From CAYUPY01 sp964446595 (GTDB taxonomy: Bacteria; Patescibacteriota; Dojkabacteria; J137; JAEUSD01): a stretch of DNA of 20,308 nucleotides. The notes under the pieces are model-generated. The model did not search any database. It was not told where the DNA came from and saw nothing but the letters and a program-made list of their open reading frames with translations. The position numbers and the translations under genes are program-made. Shown piece by piece: positions 1 to 6,033 of this stretch (its first letter is position 1; each line of letters begins with the position of its first letter). Location of the stretch: the NCBI GenBank assembly GCA_964446595.1, contig CAYUPY010000017.1, positions 1-20,308 on the forward strand, in the 5' to 3' direction.

Positions 1-46
1 TATTTCTACTGAGAGCCATGGGTCTTAATATATTTGCGGTATAAGG

Positions 47-58
47 TATAATCATATA
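47..58 (+). promoter_or_regulatory. Leaderless promoter (-10 TATAAT) of the first gene
   Basis: A perfect -10 hexamer TATAAT lies at 47-52, with only five bases (catat) before the ATG at 58. A transcript starting 6-7 bases after the hexamer would begin at the start codon, so the mRNA should be leaderless. No clear -35 and no ribosome binding site are seen. The same geometry occurs at 5799, 8551, 11545 and 11601. Confidence 0.6.
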
Positions 59-861
59 TGTCACATGAAATATTTCCTCAAGAAATTCGGTTCAATCTAA
101 AAATAAACAGTACTTATTTTAGACGCATAACTGAAGAAATATCACCTGATGAGTATGTGCGCGGCAGTGAATTGCAATTCGGATCACAGAAATGGGATAA
201 CAGAGAGAAAAAAGGTATTGGAGTATTTGGGGAACTAAATACCAGGTATGAAAATCCTGTCGAGCGGTTTATTGATGTTCTACCTGCTGTTGGAGAGATT
301 ACGTATGAAGGATACGAACTCAGTCCTAATTTAGGAGCTCCACAATACTTTTCGTTCCGGGTTTATACTGATATACAAGGAAACGTTACCGAAATTCAGC
401 AAGACCACCGCCCAGTAGAATTAAGCGGGATAGGGGTTGCTTGGCAGAAGACAATAATTGTTAGAAATGATGATGAAACTTATACGGCTGTCTCTCAATT
501 AATGGTAACGCCAAATATAACCTACGGTTTCACTTCCCAAACTGATACTCCTGTATTTCGCTTACAAGTTAACTTAAATGAATACGGCGTTGTGGCAGAT
601 GGCTTGATTAAGTTTGGATTAAATAGCTATAACCCTGTAGATGGATCAGAAGTTCTTACATGGAAGCACCAAACCGAAGATATACTCACTGCACTTTCAC
701 AGCCATGGAATATCAAGATTAATAATCGAATAGTTTCCATCTCACCAGTTCTCACTCCACTCGATATCAACCTTATCCTAGAGGGAAAATCTCCTTTAGA
801 TCCTAGTCGCCAAATGGACTATTCTAGGCCATTGGTGGGAATAAGATATACGGTGCGCTAA
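58..861 (+). CDS. Hypothetical beta-rich protein, 267 aa
   Basis: I do not recognise this protein. It has no signal peptide, no membrane segment and no cysteine-pair motif. The sequence is polar, with alternating hydrophobic residues typical of beta strands, and repeated aromatic/Asn patterns (for example YFSFRVYTDIQGNVTEI near residues 96-112 and FRLQVNLNEYGVVADGLIKF near 167-186). It looks like a soluble cytoplasmic beta protein. It is a single-gene unit: the ATG at 58 sits five bases after a perfect TATAAT, and a tRNA-Gly gene with its terminator follows on the other strand. The start is well supported by the promoter position. Real coding sequence is likely from length, composition and the TAA ending just before the terminator. 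No function is offered. Confidence 0.75.
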   Translation: MSHEIFPQEIRFNLKINSTYFRRITEEISPDEYVRGSELQFGSQKWDNREKKGIGVFGELNTRYENPVERFIDVLPAVGEITYEGYELSPNLGAPQYFSFRVYTDIQGNVTEIQQDHRPVELSGIGVAWQKTIIVRNDDETYTAVSQLMVTPNITYGFTSQTDTPVFRLQVNLNEYGVVADGLIKFGLNSYNPVDGSEVLTWKHQTEDILTALSQPWNIKINNRIVSISPVLTPLDINLILEGKSPLDPSRQMDYSRPLVGIRYTVR

Positions 862-880
862 GCTTTGGATTTATTAGATC

Positions 881-928
881 AAAAAAAATTGGGCGTTTGT
901 ACCCAATATTTTAGGAACAAACGCCCAA
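881..928 (-). terminator. Rho-independent terminator of tRNA-Gly
   Basis: The arms TTGGGCGTTTGT (889-900) and ACAAACGCCCAA (917-928) form a perfect 12-bp stem with a 16-base loop. On the minus strand the stem is followed by eight T (complement of the A run at 881-888), so it terminates leftward transcription from the tRNA-Gly gene that ends two bases away. It may also block antisense reading into the gene at 58-861. Confidence 0.88.
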
Positions 929-929
929 A

Positions 930-1003
930 AGCGGCGGACGGGACTCGAACCCGCGACCTCGTCCTTGGCAAGGACGCGTTCTAGCCAACTGAACCACCGC
1001 CGC
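930..1003 (-). tRNA. tRNA-Gly (anticodon GCC)
   Basis: The minus strand folds as a full cloverleaf: acceptor GCGGCGG paired with CCGCCGC, D arm GTTC...GAAC, anticodon stem CGTCC/GGACG around loop TTGCCAA (anticodon GCC, reads GGC/GGU), T arm GCGGG-TTCGAGT-CCCGT, and discriminator U. CCA is not encoded, so a CCA-adding enzyme is needed. It is 74 bases including the discriminator. A strong terminator follows at 881-928. Confidence 0.96.
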
Positions 1004-1009
1004 TCAAAG

Positions 1010-1040
1010 CTGACAGTATTTTAGCATACTCTGCTATAAT
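1010..1040 (+). promoter_or_regulatory. Extended -10 promoter of the FAS1 gene
   Basis: TGC-TATAAT (hexamer 1035-1040) is a perfect extended -10 element. CTGACA at 1010-1015 is a possible -35, although the 19-base spacer is long. The start would fall near 1047, leaving a leader of about 31 bases with no Shine-Dalgarno sequence before the ATG at 1078. Confidence 0.6.
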
Positions 1041-1077
1041 TTTTCGACAATTTGAATTTAGATTTAAAAATATACAC

Positions 1078-1701
1078 ATGCGAGATCAGCAACGAAATAT
1101 TCTTCTTCCAATCATTGTAGTTGGCATTATTCTTATTGGGCTTGGAGCGGTTATTGGCCTTTCCCCGGTGGAGCCGAAAGGCACAATTGCTGATCGCTTG
1201 GGTAAGCAAAATGAACTTACTAGAATGCTGAGTCTGGCATCCACGGCCGGCATTGCAACCGAACTAGATAATATGGATAAGGAGTACACTCTATTTGCAC
1301 CAACAAACGATGCATTTGAGTCTGTATCTGAACAGATAGAAGACCTGGAAGAGAAAATCTATGCTCCATTTAATCTATTGCAAGAGCAAGCAGTAACTGC
1401 AGATGAAGAATTAACAGAGAAGGAAGAACAAGCTCAACAAAAGGAACTCGAAGCAGCCCAGGAAACAGCTGAGAAAGCTACCACAGAACTGAAAACTTTG
1501 CTGGAAAATCACTTGGTAGAGGGAATTTATACAGCTGAGCAGCTAAAGAGCACTGACCAACTAACAACTATTAGTGGCAAAGTGGTAACGATTTCTGAAA
1601 CTGATGCCGGTGAGCTACAAGTTAATGGAGTGACTATAACAGAAGCAGGAATCGAAGCTGACAATGGTAGAGTACATGTCCTAAATGGCGTAATAACCTA
1701 A
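1078..1701 (+). CDS. Membrane-anchored fasciclin (FAS1) domain protein with coiled-coil insert
   Basis: FAS1 domains are extracellular adhesion modules. Residues 1-7 are polar and 8-28 form one hydrophobic helix (ILLPIIVVGIILIGLGAVIG), so the protein is probably anchored in the membrane with the rest outside. FAS1 motifs are clear: TLFAPTNDAF at 71-80, LLENHLVEGIYTAEQL at 141-156, TTISGKVVTI near 163-172, and the closing RVHVLNGVI at 198-206. Between the first and second motifs lies an extra Glu/Gln/Ala-rich stretch at about 85-138, predicted as a helical coiled coil; ordinary FAS1 domains have a short helical region there. The gene has its own promoter and ends four bases inside the convergent gene at 1698-2099. 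Family assignment is sound; a role in surface attachment is inferred. Confidence 0.88.
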   Translation: MRDQQRNILLPIIVVGIILIGLGAVIGLSPVEPKGTIADRLGKQNELTRMLSLASTAGIATELDNMDKEYTLFAPTNDAFESVSEQIEDLEEKIYAPFNLLQEQAVTADEELTEKEEQAQQKELEAAQETAEKATTELKTLLENHLVEGIYTAEQLKSTDQLTTISGKVVTISETDAGELQVNGVTITEAGIEADNGRVHVLNGVIT

Positions 1702-2099
1702 TCCCTTTTAGTCAGTAAATACTCAGCTAAACCTTCTAGCTGGAGTGCGTAGTCATGGGGATCGTCCAAATAAATTAAGGCGATCCCCGGTTCATTGTTA
1801 CGGTTAACACCTTCCTCCCAACCCCAGAACATGTATGTGTTACCGTTAATTACACAAAGATCTTTACTTTTATATTCTTTTCCATGAATCAATTGAAGTG
1901 CTTTGGCTAGCGATTTAGCCACAGATAGAGTCTCTAAATCTTCTGGCTGCAGTTCCTCTAAATAGAGTTCGAGATCACGACCATCTAACCCTTTGACGAT
2001 TAAGAGTATACGCTCGTTAACCAGATCTAGTTGGAAATTTTGTACATCATCTTTGTATGGGAAAGCAAGCCCATTAAAGAGAGAAATCTCATCAAACAT
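1698..2099 (-). CDS. Hypothetical small acidic protein, 133 aa
   Basis: Not recognised. It is a soluble acidic protein with no membrane segment. A helical middle (LETLSVAKSLAKALQLIHG, about 56-74) is followed by a probable strand pair (LCVINGNTYMFWGWEE, about 82-97). It begins 24 bases downstream of tRNA-Val on the same strand. The -10-like TAAAAT at 2109-2104 lies four bases before the ATG, so it could be read as a leaderless message, or be the tail of the tRNA-Phe-tRNA-Val transcript. Its TAG stop overlaps the TAA of the FAS1 gene by three bases on the opposite strand. A GGGGATCG/CGATCCCC inverted repeat (1757-1764/1781-1788) lies near its 3' end. Confidence 0.7.
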   Translation of the reverse strand: MFDEISLFNGLAFPYKDDVQNFQLDLVNERILLIVKGLDGRDLELYLEELQPEDLETLSVAKSLAKALQLIHGKEYKSKDLCVINGNTYMFWGWEEGVNRNNEPGIALIYLDDPHDYALQLEGLAEYLLTKRD

Positions 2100-2123
2100 T
2101 TTAATTTTACACTGAGGTGAATA

Positions 2124-2196
2124 TGAGCGGTATAGGACTCGAACCTATAACCTACTCGGTGTAAACGAGTTGCTCTACCAATTGAGCTAACCGCTC
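2124..2196 (-). tRNA. tRNA-Val (anticodon UAC)
   Basis: Minus-strand cloverleaf: acceptor GAGCGGT/ACCGCTC, D arm GCTC...GAGC, anticodon stem ACTCG/CGAGT with loop TTTACAC (anticodon TAC), T arm ATAGG-TTCGAGT-CCTAT, discriminator A, no encoded CCA. It lies 23 bases after tRNA-Phe, and the two are probably transcribed together. Confidence 0.96.
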
Positions 2197-2219
2197 GGTT
2201 AAGGGGCATTACTTAAGAA

Positions 2220-2292
2220 TGCCGAGAGACGGACTCGAACCGCCGACACTTCGCTCTTCAGGCGAATGCTCTACCAGCTGAGCTATCTCGGC
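2220..2292 (-). tRNA. tRNA-Phe (anticodon GAA)
   Basis: Minus-strand cloverleaf: acceptor GCCGAGA/TCTCGGC, D arm GCTC...GAGC, anticodon stem TTCGC/GCGAA with loop CTGAAGA (anticodon GAA), T arm GGCGG-TTCGAGT-CCGTC, discriminator A, no encoded CCA. It is the first gene of a tRNA-Phe-tRNA-Val unit. Confidence 0.96.
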
Positions 2293-2326
2293 TATCAAGG
2301 CCACCATAACGTTAAAGTTCTGGATG

Positions 2327-2356
2327 ATTATACTACTTTTTTGTGAAATTTGCCAG
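2327..2356 (-). promoter_or_regulatory. Promoter of the tRNA-Phe/tRNA-Val unit
   Basis: On the minus strand TATAAT is at 2332-2327, and CTGGCA (four of six matches to TTGACA) is 18 bases upstream at 2356-2351. The start would be near 2320, giving a leader of about 28 bases before tRNA-Phe that RNase P would remove. Confidence 0.6.
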
Positions 2357-2401
2357 ATTTGATAAACTAATTAAGTGTATAAGCTGTCCAAACCCCAAAA
2401 G

Positions 2402-2485
2402 ATGATATTCGGCTGCGGCTGGGTTGTGTTTGCGGCGACACTTATACCTATTCTATGGGCGGTATTGGTTAGTATGTTTAGCTAA
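2402..2485 (+). CDS. Possible 27-aa hydrophobic membrane microprotein
   Basis: An ATG at 2402 opens 27 codons ending in TAA at 2483-2485. The peptide is one hydrophobic helix: starts MIFGCGWVVFAATLIP and continues ILWAVLVSMFS, with no charged residue. It fills the gap exactly, since the stop of the convergent methyltransferase begins at 2486. TATAAG at about 2378-2383 could be a -10, leaving a leader of about 11 bases without a Shine-Dalgarno site. Single-pass microproteins of this size are real in bacteria, but a chance reading frame in a gap of about 190 bases cannot be excluded from one sequence. Confidence 0.35.
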   Translation: MIFGCGWVVFAATLIPILWAVLVSMFS

Positions 2486-3472
2486 TTAAGCCGGTTTTTG
2501 AAAGACTAGGGTAGTGTGTTGGGATGTGTTTGAACTATTTTCTGGTCGATCCTCTATAAAGTCGAAGCCTAACTTTACAGCTTGCTCAATTACAGCACCA
2601 ATTTGATTGGCTTTATGAATTGTAAGGAGCGTTTGTTCTTGCCATTGAATTTCTTGCCAACCCTGAGTATGAGTTTCAGAGCCATCAGTCGGTTTTTTAA
2701 CAGTGAGAGCTAGATAACCACCTGGTTGTAATAGCTCAAAACATTCCACAAAATATTCTGGTTCGGATTCCAGAGGGATAACTTGCCAGAAACGATCAAT
2801 CCACACCCCTTGAAATTGTTGTGGTTTGTAGGAGTGTTCTAGAAAATGTTTTTTGCGGATCACTTTAATCTCTGTTTTGTGACAATGCTTCTTTGCCAGA
2901 TCTGCCAGGTTTCTAGAAATCTCAAAACCGAAACCTTTTAAAGGAAATCGACTAAATACGTGAGAGTCAACGCCCGCGCCCACGCCAAGATCGAGTAATT
3001 TGGTGTGGGCGCGGGGGGAAACTTTTTCCACATCCATAACCTTACTGGCAAAGGAGTGGAGTAGTGATTCTCGTTCACTGTCCAGTCTAGATTTTTGCTT
3101 ACTGTAAATAGCTTGAGCCAACGAATCATACGTTTTAGCCATAGTTTCCATTACAAAATCATGGCCAAAATTATTTTTGGCCTGCTTTAACCATCTTTCT
3201 TGCCTTAGCTGCTTTAGCTTCCACATAAACAACTTCCCTTTATTGGGTTGATCATAGTAATCAAGCGCAAACGAAAGGGCTCTCTCCAACATATTGTGAT
3301 CTTCATTTTTAGCCAACCCCATGTAGATTGTACGGTGCTGAAGATCACCTAGCTTCTCGGCCAGTCTATATCCATAGTCTTGAAAACGATGATGAATATA
3401 TCGCTTAGTTTTTTCTGATGCTTCAAAAAACTCTGCTGATTGTAGAATATCTGCTGCTGATAATGTACCCAT
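2486..3472 (-). CDS. Class I SAM-dependent methyltransferase with N-terminal helical domain
   Basis: Residues from about 155 form a Rossmann methyltransferase: motif I LLDLGVGAGVDS at 159-170 (SAM binding), the acidic end of strand 2 in GFGFEIS at 180-186, and a later FVECFELLQPGGYLALTV segment typical of class I enzymes around strands 4-5. Residues 1-150 are helical and basic, with FQDYGYRLAEKLGDLQHRTI and NKGKLFMWKLKQLRQERW; this part may contact nucleic acid or a partner. The substrate is not readable. It is a single gene on the minus strand, 48 bases downstream of thyX. The ATG at 3472 is the only good start; the upstream bases (catagaccta) give no clear ribosome site. An imperfect 15-bp inverted repeat covers the codons of motif I. 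Confidence 0.82.
   Translation of the reverse strand: MGTLSAADILQSAEFFEASEKTKRYIHHRFQDYGYRLAEKLGDLQHRTIYMGLAKNEDHNMLERALSFALDYYDQPNKGKLFMWKLKQLRQERWLKQAKNNFGHDFVMETMAKTYDSLAQAIYSKQKSRLDSERESLLHSFASKVMDVEKVSPRAHTKLLDLGVGAGVDSHVFSRFPLKGFGFEISRNLADLAKKHCHKTEIKVIRKKHFLEHSYKPQQFQGVWIDRFWQVIPLESEPEYFVECFELLQPGGYLALTVKKPTDGSETHTQGWQEIQWQEQTLLTIHKANQIGAVIEQAVKLGFDFIEDRPENSSNTSQHTTLVFQKPA
2973..3015 (+). repeat. Intragenic inverted repeat, 15-bp arms, one mismatch
   Basis: CCCGCGCCCACGCCA (2973-2987) and TGGTGTGGGCGCGGG (3001-3015) pair in 14 of 15 positions across a 13-base loop. It lies inside the methyltransferase gene, over the codons for its SAM-binding motif. The arms are far richer in GC than the flanks. 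Confidence 0.85.
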
Positions 3473-3520
3473 TAGGTCTATGGTTATTTCTAACTTAATA
3501 TATCACATAAGTTTGCAACA

Positions 3521-5236
3521 CTAGCTGCGATCAATGAATTGCTGCCTGTCGCTGGGATCAATTTTAAAGTTGATGTGCGGAAGCATGCCGGACAAATAGG
3601 GTTGCTGGCGGAGGTGCCCCAACATCTCCATCATTACATGCCGGTACCCAAAGTCACCTCCGCCAGCAACCCTCTGACTGATAGCATATACCTGCTGTCC
3701 GACTGGGGCAGACATTAACATGCGTACCTGGTGTCCCATCGGCAACAGGTACAGAATAAAACTCTGATCTGCCCCTGGTTGAATATCCATGACCTCATCA
3801 AATAACTTCAGTAGCATTCTATAATACTTCTGCATATCATCATTAAACTCTGACCTTAATTTTTTGAGGCCAGTGGTTACTTGTAGCTGGTAATTATCAT
3901 GCCATCCTTCAAGTATCGTATCCCTCATATTCTGGGTCTCTAATAAAGGCACAAATCGGCCCCAGGCGCGATGGCGGTTTAAATCCCGTGCGTACGCCAT
4001 CGCAGTCTTTATTTCCATTACATAGTTGCCGCGTACATCGGCAGCATTTCGCAAAATATCATGGTGATAATGCCCTTTAAGCACTTGCTCACCTAGACTT
4101 TCTTGCTGTTCTGCTGTTAATTTTCTTAGCCATTCAAGCAATTGTCCGTAATTTAGAGTGGGGTATAGTTTCAAAATGTAATTAGCTATCACAGATTCAC
4201 CGGGTTCTTGGATCTTATATAAGTCTGTAATGCTAGACACGGCCTTAGCCTGACTAACCTGATCAAAGTCCCTTGAGTCAAACTTTATTCTTTTCAGCAG
4301 CTTTTCCAGCTGCTGACGGTTATCTGTCACCGTACCACGCGCATACGCATATTTAGTCAGGCCATGTAGGTCCGCCTGCACATCAAGGTCCTCTTTCTGC
4401 CCTAAACTTAACACGGCTGTAATTTGATCTGCCAATTCCTGAGCTACTTTGGCTGGATACTCACGCAATTGCACAACTAGGTCCACCCACATCCGTACCG
4501 AATTTAACATAGCCATAGAAGTGGCAGTTCCGGCCGGGATCCACAAGCGGGCAATATCGAGAGTGCGGGCAGTGAGCGTGCTTTCTGTTAAAGGTGCTTC
4601 ATTCTGCTCTCCTTTAAACTGCTTAATATGAGCCTTGCGAATTCGGGAGTTCCACTCGTCATATTTACCCACTAGGTATTGTTGCAACTCTATCCAATCT
4701 GCTTGTAATCTGGCTTGTTTTTGTGAGCTAACGCTGGAAAGATCGACTAACTCGGTGATAGCGGGTATCCCTAGATCAGTAAACTTTACATAGCGAGTAG
4801 AGAGTTCTTGCCCATCACCAATATGAAGATGATTAAATATCCAAAAAGGCAAGAATAAAGGGATCTGGTTAATGTATAGAAAGGCTGGAGCCATACCGGC
4901 AACCGATGCATGCCCATAATTTACAAAAACCTTCGCTAACTTCTCTCCAGAGGAATATTTACTCTGATCAGCTGCCTGCTTAATTTCTGCAAAAATATCT
5001 TCATAATTGGCATCTGAGCGCGATGTACGAGCCCCTGCCCAGGCAGTAGTGGCATGAACGTCGAATTTAGAATTAAATTCGGCAAAGGTAACACTTGTTG
5101 GCAGACGATCAGATCCCCGATTAGGAGTGACTTTAAAAAGCCTTAAACCGGTTTTCTTAGGGTCAGAAATCTCAATATTCCATTTGGTCCAGTCCACCGC
5201 ATCATGTTTTTGATTAGTCTTTTTCTTCTGTATCAT
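3521..5236 (-). CDS. thyX: FAD-dependent thymidylate synthase, double-domain ThyX
   Basis: ThyX makes dTMP from dUMP with methylene-THF, NADPH and FAD. The protein is about 571 aa, over twice the usual 220-250, and reads as two tandem ThyX-like halves. Half 1 carries HLHIGDGQELSTRY (about 136-149), matching the end of the ThyX signature (RHR...ELSxRY) but with HLH for RHR, then ARLWIPAGTATSMAM (about 229-243). Half 2 carries NRHRAWGRF (RHR at 421-423) but lacks the ELSxRY part, then LLPMGHQVRMLMSAPVGQQV, which corresponds to the same C-terminal region. The ATG at 5236 is preferred; a longer frame would need TTG at 5263. It overlaps dcd by 23 bases, so translation is probably coupled and dUMP supply and use are linked. 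Reciprocal degeneration suggests complementary sites at a domain interface (inference). Confidence 0.9.
   Translation of the reverse strand: MIQKKKTNQKHDAVDWTKWNIEISDPKKTGLRLFKVTPNRGSDRLPTSVTFAEFNSKFDVHATTAWAGARTSRSDANYEDIFAEIKQAADQSKYSSGEKLAKVFVNYGHASVAGMAPAFLYINQIPLFLPFWIFNHLHIGDGQELSTRYVKFTDLGIPAITELVDLSSVSSQKQARLQADWIELQQYLVGKYDEWNSRIRKAHIKQFKGEQNEAPLTESTLTARTLDIARLWIPAGTATSMAMLNSVRMWVDLVVQLREYPAKVAQELADQITAVLSLGQKEDLDVQADLHGLTKYAYARGTVTDNRQQLEKLLKRIKFDSRDFDQVSQAKAVSSITDLYKIQEPGESVIANYILKLYPTLNYGQLLEWLRKLTAEQQESLGEQVLKGHYHHDILRNAADVRGNYVMEIKTAMAYARDLNRHRAWGRFVPLLETQNMRDTILEGWHDNYQLQVTTGLKKLRSEFNDDMQKYYRMLLKLFDEVMDIQPGADQSFILYLLPMGHQVRMLMSAPVGQQVYAISQRVAGGGDFGYRHVMMEMLGHLRQQPYLSGMLPHINFKIDPSDRQQFIDRS
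3598..3673 (+). repeat. Perfect 19-bp inverted repeat inside thyX
   Basis: AGGGTTGCTGGCGGAGGTG (3598-3616) and CACCTCCGCCAGCAACCCT (3655-3673) are exact reverse complements, separated by 38 bases, near the 3' end of thyX. The part TGGCGGAGGTG resembles an arm at 15379 (9 of 11 bases), which also has a 38-base spacer. It is not a terminator: there is no T run and it lies well inside the gene. Confidence 0.92.
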
Positions 5237-5792
5237 AATTCTTATGCATTTTACTTGGCTCAACTGACTTCGACTTATAGTATTTACTATTCAGTTCTGG
5301 ATGGCCATACGGCCTTTCTGCGGCTTCACTCAATTGTTGAAAAACTACCTGTCCAATTTTCATCCCTGGTCTTAGTATGATAGGCATAGTAGCTACATTA
5401 AACAGTTCTAATGTGATGTTTAGTGAATTACCTGGGTCAATAAATCCAGCAGTGGCATGAATCAAAAGGCCTAAGCGGCCTAATGAACTTTTACCATTTA
5501 AAATACATACAAACCCTTCTGAAACACCTATCTCTTCTTCAGTTGCTGCTAAAGCAAATTGTCCTGGATGTAGAATAAATGGCTCTTCAGGAGACGCAAT
5601 TACTTTCCTCATTAGACTGGAATTATCGGCTTGAGGATCAATAACTGTCCCTTTCGTATTGTCAAATACCAGAAATTCAGAGCCAACACTTACATCATAG
5701 CTGCTTGGTTGCAGTCTTAGAGGGTCGAAAGGATCAATTACCAACTCCTCAGTCTTCAATAGTTTTTTGATAGTCTTATCGGAGAGAATCAC
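5214..5792 (-). CDS. dcd: dCTP deaminase, probably bifunctional (dUMP-forming)
   Basis: The protein is a 192-aa trimeric dUTPase-fold enzyme. Motifs: QPSSYDVSVGSEFLVF (28-43), GKSSLGRLGLLIHATAGFIDPG (100-121), NITLELFNVA (125-134) with catalytic Glu129, GMKIGQVVF (143-151), and the C-terminal YGHPELNSKYY (162-172) that closes on the nucleotide. The HATAGFIDPG form, with Gly where monofunctional enzymes such as E. coli Dcd have His (TAHRIDPG), matches the bifunctional dCTP deaminase/dUTPase of Mycobacterium, which goes from dCTP straight to dUMP. That would feed ThyX, the next gene. The start is GTG at 5790-5792, placed six bases after a -10-like element, so the message is probably leaderless. 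Family call is firm; bifunctionality is inferred from the motif. Confidence 0.93.
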   Translation of the reverse strand: MILSDKTIKKLLKTEELVIDPFDPLRLQPSSYDVSVGSEFLVFDNTKGTVIDPQADNSSLMRKVIASPEEPFILHPGQFALAATEEEIGVSEGFVCILNGKSSLGRLGLLIHATAGFIDPGNSLNITLELFNVATMPIILRPGMKIGQVVFQQLSEAAERPYGHPELNSKYYKSKSVEPSKMHKNYDTEEKD

Positions 5793-5798
5793 AAAGAT

Positions 5799-5827
5799 AG
5801 GTTAGCTTAGTGATTGCTTCTGTGCAA
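5799..5827 (-). promoter_or_regulatory. Candidate leaderless promoter of dcd-thyX
   Basis: On the minus strand TTGCAC (5827-5822) and TAACCT (5804-5799) are spaced by exactly 17 bases, and the -10 is six bases before the GTG start of dcd. The hexamers are weak, but the position copies the other leaderless promoters here. Confidence 0.45.
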
Positions 5828-5901
5828 TATTGTTTTCTTCCTCAAATGTTGATAACTCAAATTTTGAGGTGCAAATATTCAGACTACGTAAGGAGCAGTC
5901 G

Positions 5902-5917
5902 AAAGTTAGCTAACTTT
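5902..5917 (+). promoter_or_regulatory. 16-bp perfect palindrome between dcd and nrdR promoters
   Basis: AAAGTTAGCTAACTTT is a perfect palindrome 15 bases upstream of the nrdR -35 and about 75 bases upstream of the dcd promoter. It differs from the NrdR boxes. A smaller near-palindrome, CTCAAATTTTGAG, lies at 5856-5868. Both could be sites for a dimeric regulator; the protein is unknown. Confidence 0.4.
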
Positions 5918-5932
5918 TGTAAAAAAAATTTA

Positions 5933-5959
5933 TTGACAGCACAACCAGTTGTGTATACT
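5933..5959 (+). promoter_or_regulatory. nrdR-nrdJ promoter
   Basis: A perfect -35 TTGACA (5933-5938) precedes TATACT (5954-5959) by 15 bases; TACTGT at 5956-5961 would give a 17-base spacer. The start would be near 5966, with an untranslated leader of about 68 bases before the nrdR ATG. The leader can form a hairpin with arms AAAACAGT (5995-6002) and ACTGTTTT (6014-6021). This is the only strong -35 seen in the window, fitting a repressible promoter. Confidence 0.7.
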
Positions 5960-5985
5960 GTAGTACCAGAACACAAGATCTTGTG
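5940..5985 (+). promoter_or_regulatory. Pair of NrdR boxes
   Basis: Two near-identical palindromes occur: CACAACCAGTTGTG (5940-5953, 12 of 14 symmetric) and CACAAGATCTTGTG (5972-5985, fully symmetric). Their centres are 32 bp apart, three helical turns, which is the known spacing of paired NrdR boxes (consensus ACAC-AT-GTGT type). Box 1 fills the gap between -35 and -10 and box 2 lies just after the transcription start, so a bound NrdR oligomer would block RNA polymerase. NrdR is encoded directly downstream, so autoregulation and repression of nrdJ are expected. Confidence 0.85.
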
Positions 5986-5986
5986 G

Positions 5987-5995
5987 TTATCCACA
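5987..5995 (+). promoter_or_regulatory. Perfect DnaA box in the nrdR leader
   Basis: TTATCCACA is an exact match to the strong E. coli DnaA box. It starts one base after NrdR box 2 and is also half of a TTGTGG-TTAT-CCACAA hairpin (5981-5996). DnaA acts on ribonucleotide reductase promoters in E. coli, so a replication-linked role is possible. It is a single 9-mer, so chance remains an option. Confidence 0.45.
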
Positions 5996-6033
5996 AAACA
6001 GTGTTTCACTTTAACTGTTTTACGTTTCACAAA

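Noticed and set aside
1021..1289. Minus-strand frames of 62-67 codons opposite the FAS1 gene
   Set aside because: They are shadows of the FAS1 coding sequence, with Ser/Arg-rich translations and no supporting promoter.
3598..3673. Terminator within thyX
   Set aside because: The 19-bp repeat has a 38-base loop and no T run on either strand, and the gene continues beyond it with conserved sequence.
5237..5263. TTG start at 5263 for thyX
   Set aside because: An ATG nine codons later (5236) is more likely and reduces the overlap with dcd from 50 to 23 bases; no ribosome site favours the TTG.
5987..5995. Replication origin because of a perfect DnaA box
   Set aside because: Only one clear 9-mer was found, with no cluster, no AT-rich unwinding tract and no dnaA/dnaN nearby; it is kept only as a possible regulatory site.
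5983..6033. Longer nrdR start at ATG 5983
   Set aside because: It would add 17 residues before the canonical MxCPxC zinc-ribbon start, and the extra codons overlap NrdR box 2 and the DnaA box; the start is placed at 6034.
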